Shown here piece by piece: positions 16,437 to 25,783 of a stretch of 64,000 nucleotides of DNA. The notes under the pieces were generated by a model. It saw nothing but the letters and a program-made list of their open reading frames with translations. It was not told the DNA's origin and ran no database searches. Within the stretch, counting starts at the first letter, position 1, and the number at the start of each line of letters is the position of its first letter. Source of the stretch: Armatimonadaceae bacterium (lineage in GTDB: Bacteria; Armatimonadota; Armatimonadia; Armatimonadales; Armatimonadaceae); the NCBI GenBank assembly GCA_030447685.1, contig JAUJOK010000020.1, positions 1 through 64,000 of the forward strand, given 5' to 3'. The position numbers and the translations under genes are program-made.

Positions 16437-17753
16437 ATGCAGCAGCAGAATTCCCTGGACCGTCTGTTCGACCTGCGCGGGCGCGGAACCAATGTCCGCA
16501 CCGAGGTTCTGGCGGGCGTGGTGACGTTCCTGACGATGGCCTATATCATCGCTGTCAACCCCGGTATCCTCCGCGACGCCGGGCTGCCGCGCGAGGCCAC
16601 CATCGCGGCCACCTGCCTGGCGGCGGCCATTCCCACACTGCTGATGGGCTTCTGGGCCAACTTCCCGATTGCGCTTGCGCCGGGCATGGGCCTGAACGCT
16701 TTTTTGACCTATTCCATCGTCATCGGGCAGGGTGTCCGGTGGCAAACGGCGATGGGGATTGTGTTTATCGAGGGCGTGCTGATCGCCCTGCTTGTCCTGG
16801 TCGGTGCGCGCGAGGCGGTCATGCGCGCCATTCCCGTCTCACTGAAAACGGCTATCGGGGTGGGTATCGGTCTTTTTATCGCCTTTATCGGTCTGCAGCA
16901 CGCGGGCTGGGTGGTGGGAAGTGAGGCCACCATGGTGGGGCCAGGCTCGTTCCACCGCGTTCCAACGCTGGTCGCCACCGCAGGTCTGCTGGTGACGGCG
17001 GCGCTTATGGCCGCGCGGGTGCGTGGCGCGCTGCTTCTGGGAGTTATCGCGACAACGCTTTTCGCCGCTGTCGCCACGCAGTTCTTCGGCGCGAAGATGC
17101 TCAGCGCGCCCAGAAACATTCTGTCGCTGCCCGACCTTTCCACCTTCGGGCGGCTGGACATTCCCGGCGCGCTTTCCCTCAAGTTCGCGGCCACTATCTT
17201 CGCCTTTCTGATCTCCGACTTTTTCGACACGATGGGCACCGTGGTCGCGGTCGGGCGGCAGGCGGGTCTGACCGGACGCGATGGAACGACGCCCCGCTTG
17301 CGCCGCGTGCTTCTGGTGGATTCGCTGGCGGCGGTCTGGGGCGGCCTCTGCGCGGCGTCCTCAGTCACCTCCTATGTCGAAAGCGCGGCGGGGGTCAGCG
17401 AAGGGGGGCGAACCGGGCTTTCGTCCGTCGTCGTCGGTCTGTTGTTCCTGCTGGCGATGTTCTTCGCGCCGCTGATCGCCGCCGTTCCACAGGAGGCGAC
17501 CGCGCCCGCCCTGATCGTGGTCGGCTTCCTGATGCTCGGACAGATACGCGAACTTACCCTTGACCGGGTAGACGATGCCTTTCCCGCCTTTATTACCCTG
17601 CTTGCCATCCCGCTGACCTTTTCCATCGCGCGCGGCATCGCGCTGGGCTTCCTGGCCTATGCCCTGCTCCATCTCTTGCGGGGACGTATCCGGGAAGTCC
17701 CGCCGCTGTTGTGGCCTATCGCCCTGCTGTTCGCTTTGTCGCTGGCGCTGTAG
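16437..17753 (+). CDS. NCS2 family purine permease (AzgA/PbuG-like)
   Basis: A 438-residue polytopic membrane protein with about 12-14 helices. The start region DRLFDLRGRGTNVRTEVLAG leads into TFLTMAYIIAVNPGIL, the signature of the AzgA-like branch of nucleobase:cation symporters. Later come PGMGLNAFLTY, the ISDFFDTMGT motif (substrate-contact helix) and SSVTSYVESAAGVSEGGRTG. These proteins import hypoxanthine, guanine or adenine. I chose ATG 16437 because the conserved N-terminal amphipathic segment begins there and the promoter abuts it. No purine riboswitch is visible, and a leaderless transcript would leave no room for one. Confidence 0.93.
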   Translation: MQQQNSLDRLFDLRGRGTNVRTEVLAGVVTFLTMAYIIAVNPGILRDAGLPREATIAATCLAAAIPTLLMGFWANFPIALAPGMGLNAFLTYSIVIGQGVRWQTAMGIVFIEGVLIALLVLVGAREAVMRAIPVSLKTAIGVGIGLFIAFIGLQHAGWVVGSEATMVGPGSFHRVPTLVATAGLLVTAALMAARVRGALLLGVIATTLFAAVATQFFGAKMLSAPRNILSLPDLSTFGRLDIPGALSLKFAATIFAFLISDFFDTMGTVVAVGRQAGLTGRDGTTPRLRRVLLVDSLAAVWGGLCAASSVTSYVESAAGVSEGGRTGLSSVVVGLLFLLAMFFAPLIAAVPQEATAPALIVVGFLMLGQIRELTLDRVDDAFPAFITLLAIPLTFSIARGIALGFLAYALLHLLRGRIREVPPLLWPIALLFALSLAL

Positions 17754-17770
17754 GCTGCTTTCCCGCTGGG

Positions 17771-17776
17771 TAGAAT
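17771..17776 (+). promoter_or_regulatory. -10 box, probable leaderless start
   Basis: TAGAAT lies 6 bases before ATG 17783. AGGAG overlaps the gap but is only one base from the ATG, too close for normal ribosome binding, so a leaderless mRNA is more likely. No clear -35. Confidence 0.5.
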
Positions 17777-17782
17777 AGGAGC

Positions 17783-18784
17783 ATGACGGCGTTCCACCGT
17801 TATGGCAGCGAGTATTGGGAAACGGCAGGGAAGCAGGACGAGGCGGAGCTGCAGCGGCGTGTCCGGCTCGCGCTGGGGCCGGAGCCTCTGGACGATGCCG
17901 CGCATCTGCTGTCTCCCCTTCGCCTCCCCTCGCCCACACCTGCCCTGACCGGGCCGCACCCCGGCACCGAGTTCGTTATAGACCTGCTGGGCGAAGAGCC
18001 GGTGGAAGGCGCGCAGGTGCGCGCCGCGCTGACACCGGAGCGGCGCACAGCCCTGGGATTCGGACGCCTGTGGGGTCAGCCCGCCGGATACGACGTCTGG
18101 GCGCTGGTGAGTGAAACCCATCCTGCCACGCAGTTCAGCGCGCTCGCTTTGTGCTGGAGCCTGCCTGCCCTGCTTTCCGAAGGCGTGGAGATGGCCCGCG
18201 ACCTGGCCGTGTTCACCGGGCAGGCTGCGCGGCTCGCCGCTGACCTCAAAAGAACCGTCTCCCCCCGTGAACGGCCCGAAGCGGCGGTGCGCCGCGCAGA
18301 GCAGCTTTCGCGGCTGCGCGTGCGTTTCAGCAGATCGGTAGAGATGCGCCTGATGCCTGTGAACCGTCTGTTCCCTGCCCGCGCGGTCTGGCGGGCGGTG
18401 TACGCGCTGGGCCTGCGCTGGGGAAACATGGACCTTTTCCATGCGCTGGACGCCGCGCAGCGTGTTTCCCTTTTCACCGTAAGCGCCGCCGGTCAGACCG
18501 GCTACTTTCTGCCGGAGCGCGCCGCTCAGGGCGAAGGCATTCCCGGCATCGTCCTCGGCTTCGAGCTTCCACGCTCGCCGGACCCCCTGGCGGGGTATGA
18601 CCGCATGGCAGTTGCACTCGCCTATCTGCGTCAGAATCTGGGCGGACAGCCTGCAACATGCGACGGCGGCGATCTGGACGCCGACCGCCTGGAAACCGAC
18701 CGCGACGAACTGGAGGCGATGATAAGCGAAATGGCCCGCGCCGGAATCGCCCCTGGCTCCCCGGAAGCGGCTCGCTTCTTTTAA
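17783..18784 (+). CDS. ZipA-C-like (FtsZ-binding fold) protein
   Basis: 333 residues, no signal peptide or membrane helix. Residues 1-190 are Ala/Arg-rich and unrecognised. The C-terminal 120 residues follow the order of the ZipA C-terminal FtsZ-binding domain: AVYALGLRWGNMDLFH, then RVSLFTVSAAGQTGYFLPE, a GIPGIVLGFELP strand, SPDPLAGYDRMAVALAYLRQNLGG, and a final helix of Glu/Asp/Leu repeats. Classic ZipA has an N-terminal membrane anchor, which is absent here. If correct, this is a soluble FtsZ partner outside the gammaproteobacteria. The match is by pattern only; a profile search would settle it. Confidence 0.55.
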   Translation: MTAFHRYGSEYWETAGKQDEAELQRRVRLALGPEPLDDAAHLLSPLRLPSPTPALTGPHPGTEFVIDLLGEEPVEGAQVRAALTPERRTALGFGRLWGQPAGYDVWALVSETHPATQFSALALCWSLPALLSEGVEMARDLAVFTGQAARLAADLKRTVSPRERPEAAVRRAEQLSRLRVRFSRSVEMRLMPVNRLFPARAVWRAVYALGLRWGNMDLFHALDAAQRVSLFTVSAAGQTGYFLPERAAQGEGIPGIVLGFELPRSPDPLAGYDRMAVALAYLRQNLGGQPATCDGGDLDADRLETDRDELEAMISEMARAGIAPGSPEAARFF

Positions 18785-18874
18785 CCGCGCTTATTTGGGA
18801 CCTTTTAGGGGGCGGGCGTCGTCTACAGGGTGAGAAGGGCGCAGATACGTTATCGCCCAGGAAGGCCATCTTGT

Positions 18875-19402
18875 TTGAACCTGAAGCTCATCGTCCGTTT
18901 TTTGATCTGTCTCGCCGCCGCTATTTTCCTGCTCCTGAGTCTGCTGCCGAAGGCCGGGATTCCCAAAAGCCACAGTCTGCCGCCAAACGTTGTCTACGCC
19001 GGCGCCCGGGGCCGCGCCACGGGAGTCATCACGAAGAAGTACGATAAAGATGTCTGGAATCCGCTCCGCTCTGGTGAAAAGACCTATTATCTCGATTACC
19101 GATTTGCTGCCCGCGCTCCGGCGGCGCCTGGCGTCACTCGGCCCGGCGTTCCGAAAACCTATAACGGCACCGTGGTTGTGAATCGGGAACTGTACGATCT
19201 TGTCCGTATCGGTCAATCCGCTCCGGTGCGCTACGAGGTGACGCATCCCGAAATCAGCGGGCTGGACGCGCGGCAGGCGGGCCGCAGCATCCGTGGGGGC
19301 AGCGCCCTGCTGAGCGGGTGGCTCGTTTACGCCTTTGCTGCGCTCTGCGTCAGCTGCGTGCTGATGGGCCTGCTGGAAAGAAGATGGCCTCACGAAGGGT
19401 AA
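18875..19402 (+). CDS. DUF3592-like bitopic membrane protein
   Basis: About 175 residues with helix 1 at the N-terminus (LIVRFLICLAAAIFLLLSLL) and helix 2 near the C-terminus (LLSGWLVYAFAALCVSCVLM). Between them lies a beta-rich segment (RATGVITKKYDKDVW, YYLDYRFAARAP, NGTVVVNRELYDLV, APVRYEVTHPEISGL). This is the layout of DUF3592 proteins, whose function is unknown. The start is uncertain: TTG 18875 has AGGAAGG 9 bases upstream, while a GTG at 18830 has no ribosome site. It lies 26 bases ahead of putA on the same strand. Confidence 0.6.
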   Translation: MNLKLIVRFLICLAAAIFLLLSLLPKAGIPKSHSLPPNVVYAGARGRATGVITKKYDKDVWNPLRSGEKTYYLDYRFAARAPAAPGVTRPGVPKTYNGTVVVNRELYDLVRIGQSAPVRYEVTHPEISGLDARQAGRSIRGGSALLSGWLVYAFAALCVSCVLMGLLERRWPHEG

Positions 19403-19428
19403 GATGACAATCAGGAGGCCAGCACGAA

Positions 19429-22400
19429 ATGGCAGCAACGGCAGCGGCGGCGGCGGCACTCGATTCAGCGAATCGCGCCGATGATGCGCGGCAGCGGCGC
19501 ACGCGGGAGCGCGGCGAAGCGCTGCTGGCGTCTTTGCGGCGTCAGGAGCGCAGGGGCGGCGCGCAGGGTCTGCTGTACGACCGTCTTATCGGTCTGACCA
19601 CCTCCGACGAAGCGCTGAAGGTGGAACTGTTCCGCTTTGTCGATGCCCTGCCCGCCCTCAAGACGCCCGACGCCGTAGCGCAGCACCTGCGCGAATACCT
19701 GCTTCGCCCCGGCCTGAAGCTGCCGCCCGGCGCGGCGAGCCTTTTGCGGTTACTTGACCGTACCGGCCCGACACGTCGGCTGCTGGCGGGCGCATCGCAA
19801 AGGGGCGCACGGCTTATGGCGCGCCGCTTTATCGCCGGGGCGAATGCGCGCGAAGCCACAGCGGCGGTCGAGCGGCTGCGCCGTCAAAATCTGACCTTCA
19901 CCCTCGACCTGCTGGGCGAGGCCGTCACCAGTGAAACCGAGGCGCTGGCCTACCAGAAAAAGTACCTCGACCTGATCCGCGACCTGTCCGAAATCGCCCG
20001 CCGCTGGCCGGACAACCCGCAGATAGACGCCGCTCCGTTCGGCGCTCTTCCAAAGGTCAATGTCTCCCTCAAACTCTCCTCACTGTACGCCCGCTTCGAT
20101 CCGATGGCCGCCGATGCCACCGCCGAGATAGTCAAGGAACGCCTGCGCCCCATTCTGACCCTGGCCCGCGAGCGCGGCGTCTTTGTCAACTTCGACAAGG
20201 AGCAGCACGACTATTGCGCCCTCACCGGACGTATCTTTCAGGAGGTTTTCTGCGAGGATGCTTACCGCGATTGGACGGATGTCGGCATTGTTGTTCAGGC
20301 GTATCTGCGCGAATCGACGCAGGAGATGCTGGCGCTGCGTGACTGGGCGCGGCAGCGCGCCGCGCCGGTATGGGTGCGGCTGGTGAAGGGCGCGTACTGG
20401 GACTATGAAACCATTATCGCCGCCCTGCACGGCCATCCGGTCCCCGTCTTTTCCCACAAGGCCGAAACGGACGCCAATTATGAGCATCTGACAGAGATTT
20501 TAATCGAAAACTGGGAGACGTTGCGCCCCGCAGTCGCCACGCACAATGTCCGCTCCGTCGCCTATGCGCAGGCGCTTGCCGAAGAGCGAGGCCTTCCGCC
20601 GCGCGCCATCGAGTTTCAGGCGCTGTACGGCATGGGCGAGCCGATTGGCCGTGCCCTGGCGGCGTCGGGTGAGCGGGTCCGCATCTATGTTCCCTTCGGC
20701 GAGCTTTTGCCCGGCATGGCCTATCTGGTGCGCCGCCTGCTGGAAAATACCTCCAACGACTCGTTCATCCGCCGCACCGGGCAGGGCAGCGGGGAGGAGC
20801 TGCTGGCGAATCCGGCCTTGACCCGTCCCCCCACCCCCCTCCCCCCGGTGGTGGGAGTGGCGGCCCCAGGGGTAAAGGCCACGCCACGTGCCGTATCCAC
20901 CAGCGCGCCCCCCCCCCCCCCCGCGGGGGGGAGGGGGTTGGGGGGAGGGGGCAAAGAGGGAGGGGCCTCCTTCACCAACGAACCCGAAACCGATTTCGCC
21001 ATTCCCGCAAACCAGGAAAAGATGCGTCAGGCGCTGGGCGAAGTGCAGAAATACCTTGGCGAAACCGTTCCCGTTGTCATTGCGGCGCGGCGCGAGGAAT
21101 CGCCGGACGTGCGCGAGCGGTTCGATCCGTCGGATATAAGCCGGGTTGCATCCCGCGTCTGCTATGCCACACCAGAGCAGGCGGAACGCGCTATTGGCGC
21201 GGCGCACGATGCATTCCCGGCATGGCGGGAAACGCCGGTCACGGAACGCGCCGCTCTGCTGCGGCGCGTCGCCGATGAGTTCGCGCGCCGCCGTTTCGAG
21301 ATCGCGGCCTGGCAGGTGTATGAGGTGGGTAAGCCGTGGCGCGAGGCCGACGCGGATGTTGCCGAGGCGATGGACTTTTGCCGCTTCTACGCTGCCGAGA
21401 TGGAGCGTCTGTCCGAGACGCGCCGCCGCAACGTTCCCGGCGAGTGGAACGAGTATTTTTATGATGCGCGCGGCCCTGCCGTGATCATCGCTCCGTGGAA
21501 CTTTCCGCTCGCTATTCTGACCGGCATGGCTGCCGCCGCTCTCGTTGCAGGCAATCCGGTGGTACTCAAGCCCAGCGAGCAGTCGTCGCGCGTCGGCTAT
21601 TTCCTTCAGGAAGCCCTCGAAGCGGCGGGCGTGCCGCCGGGCGTGGCGAACTTCCTTCCCGGCGAAGGGGAGACGGTCGGGCCGGTGCTGGTGAACGATC
21701 CGCGCGTGACGATTATCGCCTTTACCGGGTCAAAAGCGGTGGGCCTCGGCATCCTGAACGATGCCGCCGTGGTGCGGCCCGGCCAGCGCGAGATCAAGCG
21801 CGTCATCGCGGAACTGGGCGGTAAGAATGCGGTTATCGTGGATGAGGATGCCGACCTGGACGAAGCCGTGATTGGCGTGCTTGCCTCGTCCGCCGGCTAC
21901 GCCGGGCAGAAGTGCTCTGCCTGTTCCCGCGTGATTGTCGTCGGCTCCGCGTATGAGGCATTTTGCGCCCGTCTTGCCGAGGCGATAAAAAGCATTCGTA
22001 TCGGCCCCGCCGCCGACCCGGCCACGACGCTCGGCCCCGTGGTGGATGAGGCGTCCCAGGAGCGCATCCGGCGCTACGGCGAGATCGGCACGCAGGAAGG
22101 CCGCCTGCTGGCCGAGATTCCCGTGCCCCCGGAACTTGATGGGCGCGGCTATTATGTGCCCGCCTCCGTCTTCACGGACTGCCCCGCCGATGGCAGGCTG
22201 TGTCAGGAGGAGATTTTCGGGCCGGTGCTTGCGGTGCTGCGCGTCCGCGACCTCTCGGAAGCTCTGCGCCTGGCCGACGACACGCTGTATGCCCTGACCG
22301 GCGGGCTGTATTCGCGCTCGCCGGACAACATCGCCCGTGCGCGGCGTGAGTTTCGTGTCGGCAACCTGTATATCAACCGCAAAATAACCGGTGCGCTGGT

Positions 22401-22578
22401 AGACCGGCAGCCGTTCGGCGGAGCGCGTATGAGCGGCGTCGGCTCCAAAGCGGGCGGGCCGGACTACCTGCTCCAGTTCCTCGTCCCCCGCACCATCACC
22501 GAATCGGTCATGCGCCGGGGCTTCGCCCCGACCGGCGACACTATCGTTGAGGATGCGCCGCCGCACAGCGGTATCTGA
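19429..22578 (+). CDS. putA: Bifunctional proline dehydrogenase / P5C dehydrogenase
   Basis: 1049 residues; oxidises proline to P5C (FAD domain, residues about 30-460) and P5C to glutamate (NAD+ aldehyde dehydrogenase, about 530-1030). The PRODH part shows [34 protein letters not shown] and VATHNVRS. The ALDH part has the catalytic Cys829 (AGQKCSACS) and Glu795 ([11 protein letters not shown]), with GPVLAVLRV and PFGGARMSG. There is no DNA-binding domain, so it is the minimal type. Residues about 465-520, the linker between domains, are an in-frame GC-rich palindromic insertion full of Pro and Gly. ATG 19429 follows AGGAGG. The aberrant linker probably does no harm because it joins two folded units. 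Confidence 0.95.
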   Translation: MAATAAAAAALDSANRADDARQRRTRERGEALLASLRRQERRGGAQGLLYDRLIGLTTSDEALKVELFRFVDALPALKTPDAVAQHLREYLLRPGLKLPPGAASLLRLLDRTGPTRRLLAGASQRGARLMARRFIAGANAREATAAVERLRRQNLTFTLDLLGEAVTSETEALAYQKKYLDLIRDLSEIARRWPDNPQIDAAPFGALPKVNVSLKLSSLYARFDPMAADATAEIVKERLRPILTLARERGVFVNFDKEQHDYCALTGRIFQEVFCEDAYRDWTDVGIVVQAYLRESTQEMLALRDWARQRAAPVWVRLVKGAYWDYETIIAALHGHPVPVFSHKAETDANYEHLTEILIENWETLRPAVATHNVRSVAYAQALAEERGLPPRAIEFQALYGMGEPIGRALAASGERVRIYVPFGELLPGMAYLVRRLLENTSNDSFIRRTGQGSGEELLANPALTRPPTPLPPVVGVAAPGVKATPRAVSTSAPPPPPAGGRGLGGGGKEGGASFTNEPETDFAIPANQEKMRQALGEVQKYLGETVPVVIAARREESPDVRERFDPSDISRVASRVCYATPEQAERAIGAAHDAFPAWRETPVTERAALLRRVADEFARRRFEIAAWQVYEVGKPWREADADVAEAMDFCRFYAAEMERLSETRRRNVPGEWNEYFYDARGPAVIIAPWNFPLAILTGMAAAALVAGNPVVLKPSEQSSRVGYFLQEALEAAGVPPGVANFLPGEGETVGPVLVNDPRVTIIAFTGSKAVGLGILNDAAVVRPGQREIKRVIAELGGKNAVIVDEDADLDEAVIGVLASSAGYAGQKCSACSRVIVVGSAYEAFCARLAEAIKSIRIGPAADPATTLGPVVDEASQERIRRYGEIGTQEGRLLAEIPVPPELDGRGYYVPASVFTDCPADGRLCQEEIFGPVLAVLRVRDLSEALRLADDTLYALTGGLYSRSPDNIARARREFRVGNLYINRKITGALVDRQPFGGARMSGVGSKAGGPDYLLQFLVPRTITESVMRRGFAPTGDTIVEDAPPHSGI
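20825..20952. repeat. GC-rich palindromic insertion within putA
   Basis: C-rich left arm 20825-20846 and G-rich right arm about 20925-20952 are imperfect inverted repeats. Poly-C and poly-G also flank the centre. The element keeps the reading frame and encodes a Pro/Gly linker between the PRODH and ALDH domains. It resembles the repeat at 62260-62399 in base pattern, and the pnkp insertion in strategy. Confidence 0.75.
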
Positions 22579-22646
22579 CGCGCAGGACAGCCGCCAGTCG
22601 CCGCCGAATCGTAGCGTTAAACCAATATTTCCGGCAAGGCGAAATC

Positions 22647-24071
22647 ATGATCGAAAAGGGCGGCTACATCCGCGACATCTTCCAGAAACCCGTCGGCACA
22701 TCCGTCACGGCCTACGGTTGGGTAAAGACCCGGCGCGACAGCAAGGGAGTCCACTTCATCCAGTTGAACGACGGCTCCTGCTTTCAGGACCTCCAAATCG
22801 TTATCGATGCGGGAACGCTGCCCGAAGATGTGCTTTCCCAGGCGACGACGGGCGCGTGCCTGCGTGTCGGCGGCGAACTGGTTGAATCGCCGGGCGCAGG
22901 ACAGTCCGTGGAACTCAAGGCGCGCGAGATGCACGTCTACGGCCCCGCTGATCCGCAGACGTATCCCCTCCAGAAGAAGGGGCACACAATGGAGTTCCTG
23001 CGCGAGATCGCCCACCTCCGTACCCGCTCGAACACGTTCGGGGCCGTCTTCCGCGTCCGCAACGCCCTCAGCTTCGCTATCCATAAATTCTTTCAGGAGC
23101 GCGGCTTTCTCTACCTGAACGCGCCCATTATCACCACCTCGGATGCTGAGGGCGCGGGCGCGATGTTCGGCGTCACCACACTCGACCTGATGAACCTGCC
23201 GCGCACCGAAACCGGCGAGATAGACTACGACAGGGATTTCTTCGGCAAGAAAGCCGGTCTTACCGTCAGCGGACAGTTGGAAGCCGAGATATTCGCGCTC
23301 GCCTTTTCCAATGTCTACACCTTCGGCCCGACCTTCCGCGCCGAAAACTCCAACACGCCCCGCCACCTCGCCGAGTTCTGGATGATCGAGCCGGAGATGG
23401 CCTTCTATGATCTGGAAGACAACCGTAAGCTGGCCGAGGAGTTCCTGAAATACATCATCGCTTATGTGCTGGACACCTGCGCCGCCGACCTGGAGTTGTT
23501 CAACAAGCGCATCGATAACACGGTTCTGTCGACATTGGTGCATGTAGCGGGAAGCGACTTCGAACACGTCACCTACACCGAAGCCATTGCGATATTGGAG
23601 AAAGCGGGCCGCGCCTGGGAGTTCCCCGTCCACTGGGGCGTCGATCTGCAAAGCGAGCACGAGCGGTATCTGACCGAGGAGACGTTCAAGAAGCCGGTCG
23701 TCGTCACCGACTATCCGCGCGAGATAAAAGCCTTCTACATGCGCCTGAACGACGATGAAAAGACCGTCCGCGCGATGGATGTTCTCGCCCCACGTATCGG
23801 CGAGATCATCGGCGGCTCCCAGCGCGAAGAGCGGTACGACGTTCTGCTGAACAAGATACGCGCGCAGGGCCTGCCCGAAGAGGCCTACTGGTGGTATCTG
23901 GAGTTGCGAAAATACGGCACTGCCCCGCACGCGGGCTTCGGCCTGGGACTGGAGCGGATGCTGATGTACGTCACCGGCATGAAAAACATCCGCGACGTCA
24001 TTCCTTCGCACCCCTGGCTACGCCGAGTTCTGAACCGCCGCAAACCGCATCCTATGAGGGCGCTGTTATAA
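22647..24071 (+). CDS. asnS: Asparaginyl-tRNA synthetase with altered C-terminus
   Basis: A 474-residue class II synthetase. An OB-fold anticodon domain lies at 1-110 ([21 protein letters not shown]). Motif 2 is [11 protein letters not shown], and motif 3 is [16 protein letters not shown]. It aminoacylates tRNA-Asn. The normal family C-terminus after NIRDVIP is a short tail ending PGxAEF and stop. Here the DNA still encodes GYAEF-stop in the next frame (TGA at 24031-24033), but a net loss of 5 bases before it shifts the frame, so the protein ends in 16 novel basic residues ([19 protein letters not shown] region). A second copy of this 3' end lies at 24762-24869. Activity is probably retained, since the change is beyond motif 3. 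Confidence 0.93.
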   Translation: MIEKGGYIRDIFQKPVGTSVTAYGWVKTRRDSKGVHFIQLNDGSCFQDLQIVIDAGTLPEDVLSQATTGACLRVGGELVESPGAGQSVELKAREMHVYGPADPQTYPLQKKGHTMEFLREIAHLRTRSNTFGAVFRVRNALSFAIHKFFQERGFLYLNAPIITTSDAEGAGAMFGVTTLDLMNLPRTETGEIDYDRDFFGKKAGLTVSGQLEAEIFALAFSNVYTFGPTFRAENSNTPRHLAEFWMIEPEMAFYDLEDNRKLAEEFLKYIIAYVLDTCAADLELFNKRIDNTVLSTLVHVAGSDFEHVTYTEAIAILEKAGRAWEFPVHWGVDLQSEHERYLTEETFKKPVVVTDYPREIKAFYMRLNDDEKTVRAMDVLAPRIGEIIGGSQREERYDVLLNKIRAQGLPEEAYWWYLELRKYGTAPHAGFGLGLERMLMYVTGMKNIRDVIPSHPWLRRVLNRRKPHPMRALL

Positions 24072-24072
24072 T
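24067..24072 (+). promoter_or_regulatory. -10 box of the VapBC-like operon
   Basis: A perfect TATAAT, overlapping the extended 3' end of asnS. The antitoxin ATG lies 19 bases on, with AGGAG at 24079-24083. Confidence 0.6.
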
Positions 24073-24091
24073 AGCAGCAGGAGTATTGAGC

Positions 24092-24328
24092 ATGGCAGTG
24101 ACGATACGCGCGCATTTCGACGGCAAGGTAATCGTGCCGGACGAACCGGTGGATTTGCCCGTGAACCAGCGGCTCGAAGTAGAGATGAAACCGATTGAGG
24201 ACGACACCAGCGCATCTGCGATAGCCGAGCGCCTGCGACGGCTGGCTCAGGCATCGGGCCGAATTGCCGGTCCTGTTGTCCCGCTGGATGCATTGCGCCG
24301 TGAAAGCCTGTATGAGGAGCGCGGGTGA
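24092..24328 (+). CDS. AF2212/DUF104-like antitoxin
   Basis: 78 residues that begin TIRAHFDGKVIVPDEPVDLP, the beta hairpin typical of the short antitoxins paired with PIN toxins (VapB of the AF2212 or DUF2281-like groups). A helix (ASAIAERLRRLAQASG) and an acidic/basic C-terminus that would contact the toxin follow. It neutralises the PIN protein and may repress the operon. Ribosome site AGGAG is 8 bases upstream. The stop overlaps the GTG start of the toxin by 4 bases. Confidence 0.82.
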   Translation: MAVTIRAHFDGKVIVPDEPVDLPVNQRLEVEMKPIEDDTSASAIAERLRRLAQASGRIAGPVVPLDALRRESLYEERG

Positions 24329-24762
24329 GGATTCTGCTGGACACGAACATTGTTCTCAGGAACGCGGTCATTACTGACCCGCAGCATCCGCAGGTACATG
24401 ATGCTCTGGAACGGTTGGTGCAAGGCGGATGGGAACTTTGCATCGGAGTTCAGAACATGGTGGAATTCTGGGTTGTAGCGACTCGGCCCACGAATGTTAA
24501 TGGTCTGGGCCTTTCTCCCAGCCAGGCAGAGCAGGAGATAGCGGCAATACGAATGGCTTATACGCTTCTTCGTGACCCGGCGGATGCGATGGAACGGTGG
24601 CTTGATCTATGCGTTCGCTATACCGTGAGCGGACGCCCGGCCCATGACGCGCGTCTGGTGGCGCTTATGCTGGCGCATGGCATCACCCATCTTTTCACCT
24701 TAAATCCCACCGACTTTTCCCGCTATACCGAAATTACCGGTCTTACACCGGACGATGTGTAA
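24325..24762 (+). CDS. PIN-domain RNase toxin (VapC-like)
   Basis: 145 residues starting RILLDTNIVLR, with the first metal-binding Asp at residue 6. Acidic positions continue with the Glu in NMVEFWVVATRP and the Asp in GRPAHDARLVALML. The C-terminal strand is LFTLNPTDFSRY, with its conserved Asn/Asp. This is the canonical VapC fold. GTG 24325 overlaps the antitoxin stop, giving translational coupling. The TAA stop in turn overlaps an ATG that opens a leftover copy of the asnS 3' end, so the toxin operon sits precisely between two copies of that sequence. Confidence 0.9.
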   Translation: MRILLDTNIVLRNAVITDPQHPQVHDALERLVQGGWELCIGVQNMVEFWVVATRPTNVNGLGLSPSQAEQEIAAIRMAYTLLRDPADAMERWLDLCVRYTVSGRPAHDARLVALMLAHGITHLFTLNPTDFSRYTEITGLTPDDV

Positions 24763-24869
24763 TGCACCTGGAGCGCATGCTGATGTACGTCACCGGCATG
24801 AAAAACATCCGTGACGTTATCCTTTTATCCCCGCACCATTGGAGAACCGCCGGCTACGCCGAGTTCTGA
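24762..24869 (+). pseudogene. Second copy of the asnS 3' end
   Basis: 36 codons from ATG 24762. They encode [18 protein letters not shown] exactly as in asnS, then 10 unrelated residues, then AGYAEF and stop, the normal end of AsnRS. DNA identity to 23949-23996 is high, with a few synonymous changes. The copy keeps the proper family C-terminus that the main gene has lost, so this is the original tail or a recombination by-product of the toxin-antitoxin insertion. Confidence 0.85.
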
Positions 24870-25055
24870 AACGACAGAAAAAAGAAACAAGCTATACACT
24901 GCCAATGAGTTACGACTTTTATCTATTCCGGCCACGCATCGGAGAACCGCCTTTAGAGACGGTGGAAGCCCTGCTCGCCGAAGAAGAGGAACAGGATGAA
25001 GTCCAGCCAGTTACCTGGCCCACCAAATGAAACGACAGAAAAAGAAAACAAGCTA
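24867..25055. repeat. Pair of 28-bp direct repeats
   Basis: TGAAACGACAGAAAAA begins both copies (24867-24894 and 25028-25055). They end CAAGCTA and differ only in the placing of one G within the A-run. The first overlaps the stop of the asnS tail copy; the second overlaps the stop of the truncated MSYDFYLF reading frame. They look like recombination footprints. Confidence 0.8.
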
Positions 25056-25502
25056 GTGCCCAGGTACAGGAGGCGTTCCGTAGCTGCCGGCCTTTTACAG
25101 GAAAATCCAGCCCCAGCTCTTTCAGTCGCTATTTATGATTTCAATGCTATCGCCACGTTCGATCGGGAATATTTCTGGAGCGTCTCTTTGAGGAGGCTCG
25201 CAGACGGAATCAAAGTGGACATCGAAAACTGACAATGCGCCCGACCAGGTTGGGAGGCAACGGAATCCATAGGATATTGGTATAACACTATTTGACGATA
25301 CAGCCAGCGTCACCGTACCGTATTGGCATGAGGCGGAAAAGGCGCGAGAAGTCTTTGAAGAAATCTGGCGTTACTTAAGGTTGCTCCAGAACACAGGCCA
25401 ATTTCTTGTTTACGATCCGCAGATCGAACAGGTGCTTGATCTTGATAAGGACTTTATCTCTGTCTTAACGACGTATACGGATGTTATCCGTCGCTTGTGG
25501 TA
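24905..25502 (+). pseudogene. Shattered gene of an MSYDFYLFRP-type protein family
   Basis: The start reads MSYDFYLFRPRIGEPPLE followed by an acidic stretch and a stop at 25030. Conserved-looking parts then continue in shifting frames: LLQENPAPALSVAIYDFNAIA, then DNAPDQVG, then from about 25287 a clean stretch GITLFDDTASVTVPYWHEAE through FEEIWRYLRLLQ to a stop at 25502. The pieces appear in the correct order, with at least three frame changes. The intact family is a soluble protein of about 170-200 residues with no function known to me. A 28-bp repeat interrupts it. Confidence 0.65.
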
Positions 25503-25516
25503 AAACGGAGGTTCCC

Positions 25517-25777
25517 GTGAAAACGCAGTCGCCGGATACGCACCCGGATATAGAGAAGATTCAGATTGAAGGTTATCGGCGAATGTCGGCGGCGGAGAAG
25601 CTGCGGATCGTGGGCGACCTGAACCGCTTCGCCGTCAATCTTATTCTGGCAGAGGTGCGCCGCCGCCACCCGGACGCTGACGAGGAAGAGGTGCGTCTGC
25701 GCGCCGCCTCCCGATGGCTTCCTGCCGAACTGATGCGGAAGGCTTTTGGCTGGAATCCTGACGAGAAAGGTTATTGA
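25517..25777 (+). CDS. Small charged protein paired with a nucleotidyltransferase
   Basis: 86 residues, all-helical by composition (SAAEKLRIVGDLNRFAVNLILAEVRRRHPDADEEEVRLRAASRWL). The start is GTG 25517, set by GGAGG 5 bases upstream. It is close to the nucleotidyltransferase that follows (6-base gap). Many bacterial genomes encode such a pair: a short helical protein of roughly 80-100 residues ahead of a DUF6036-like nucleotidyltransferase. The arrangement suggests a two-gene stress or toxin-antitoxin module; this is inference from position. Confidence 0.75.
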   Translation: MKTQSPDTHPDIEKIQIEGYRRMSAAEKLRIVGDLNRFAVNLILAEVRRRHPDADEEEVRLRAASRWLPAELMRKAFGWNPDEKGY

Positions 25778-25783
25778 GCCGCC

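Noticed and set aside
16437-16460. Purine riboswitch before the permease
   Set aside because: The -10 box is 6 bases from the ATG, so no leader exists to hold one.
24996-25232. Plus-strand frame of 78 codons as a separate gene
   Set aside because: Its content matches the middle of the broken MSYDFYLF gene in order, so it is a fragment and not a gene.
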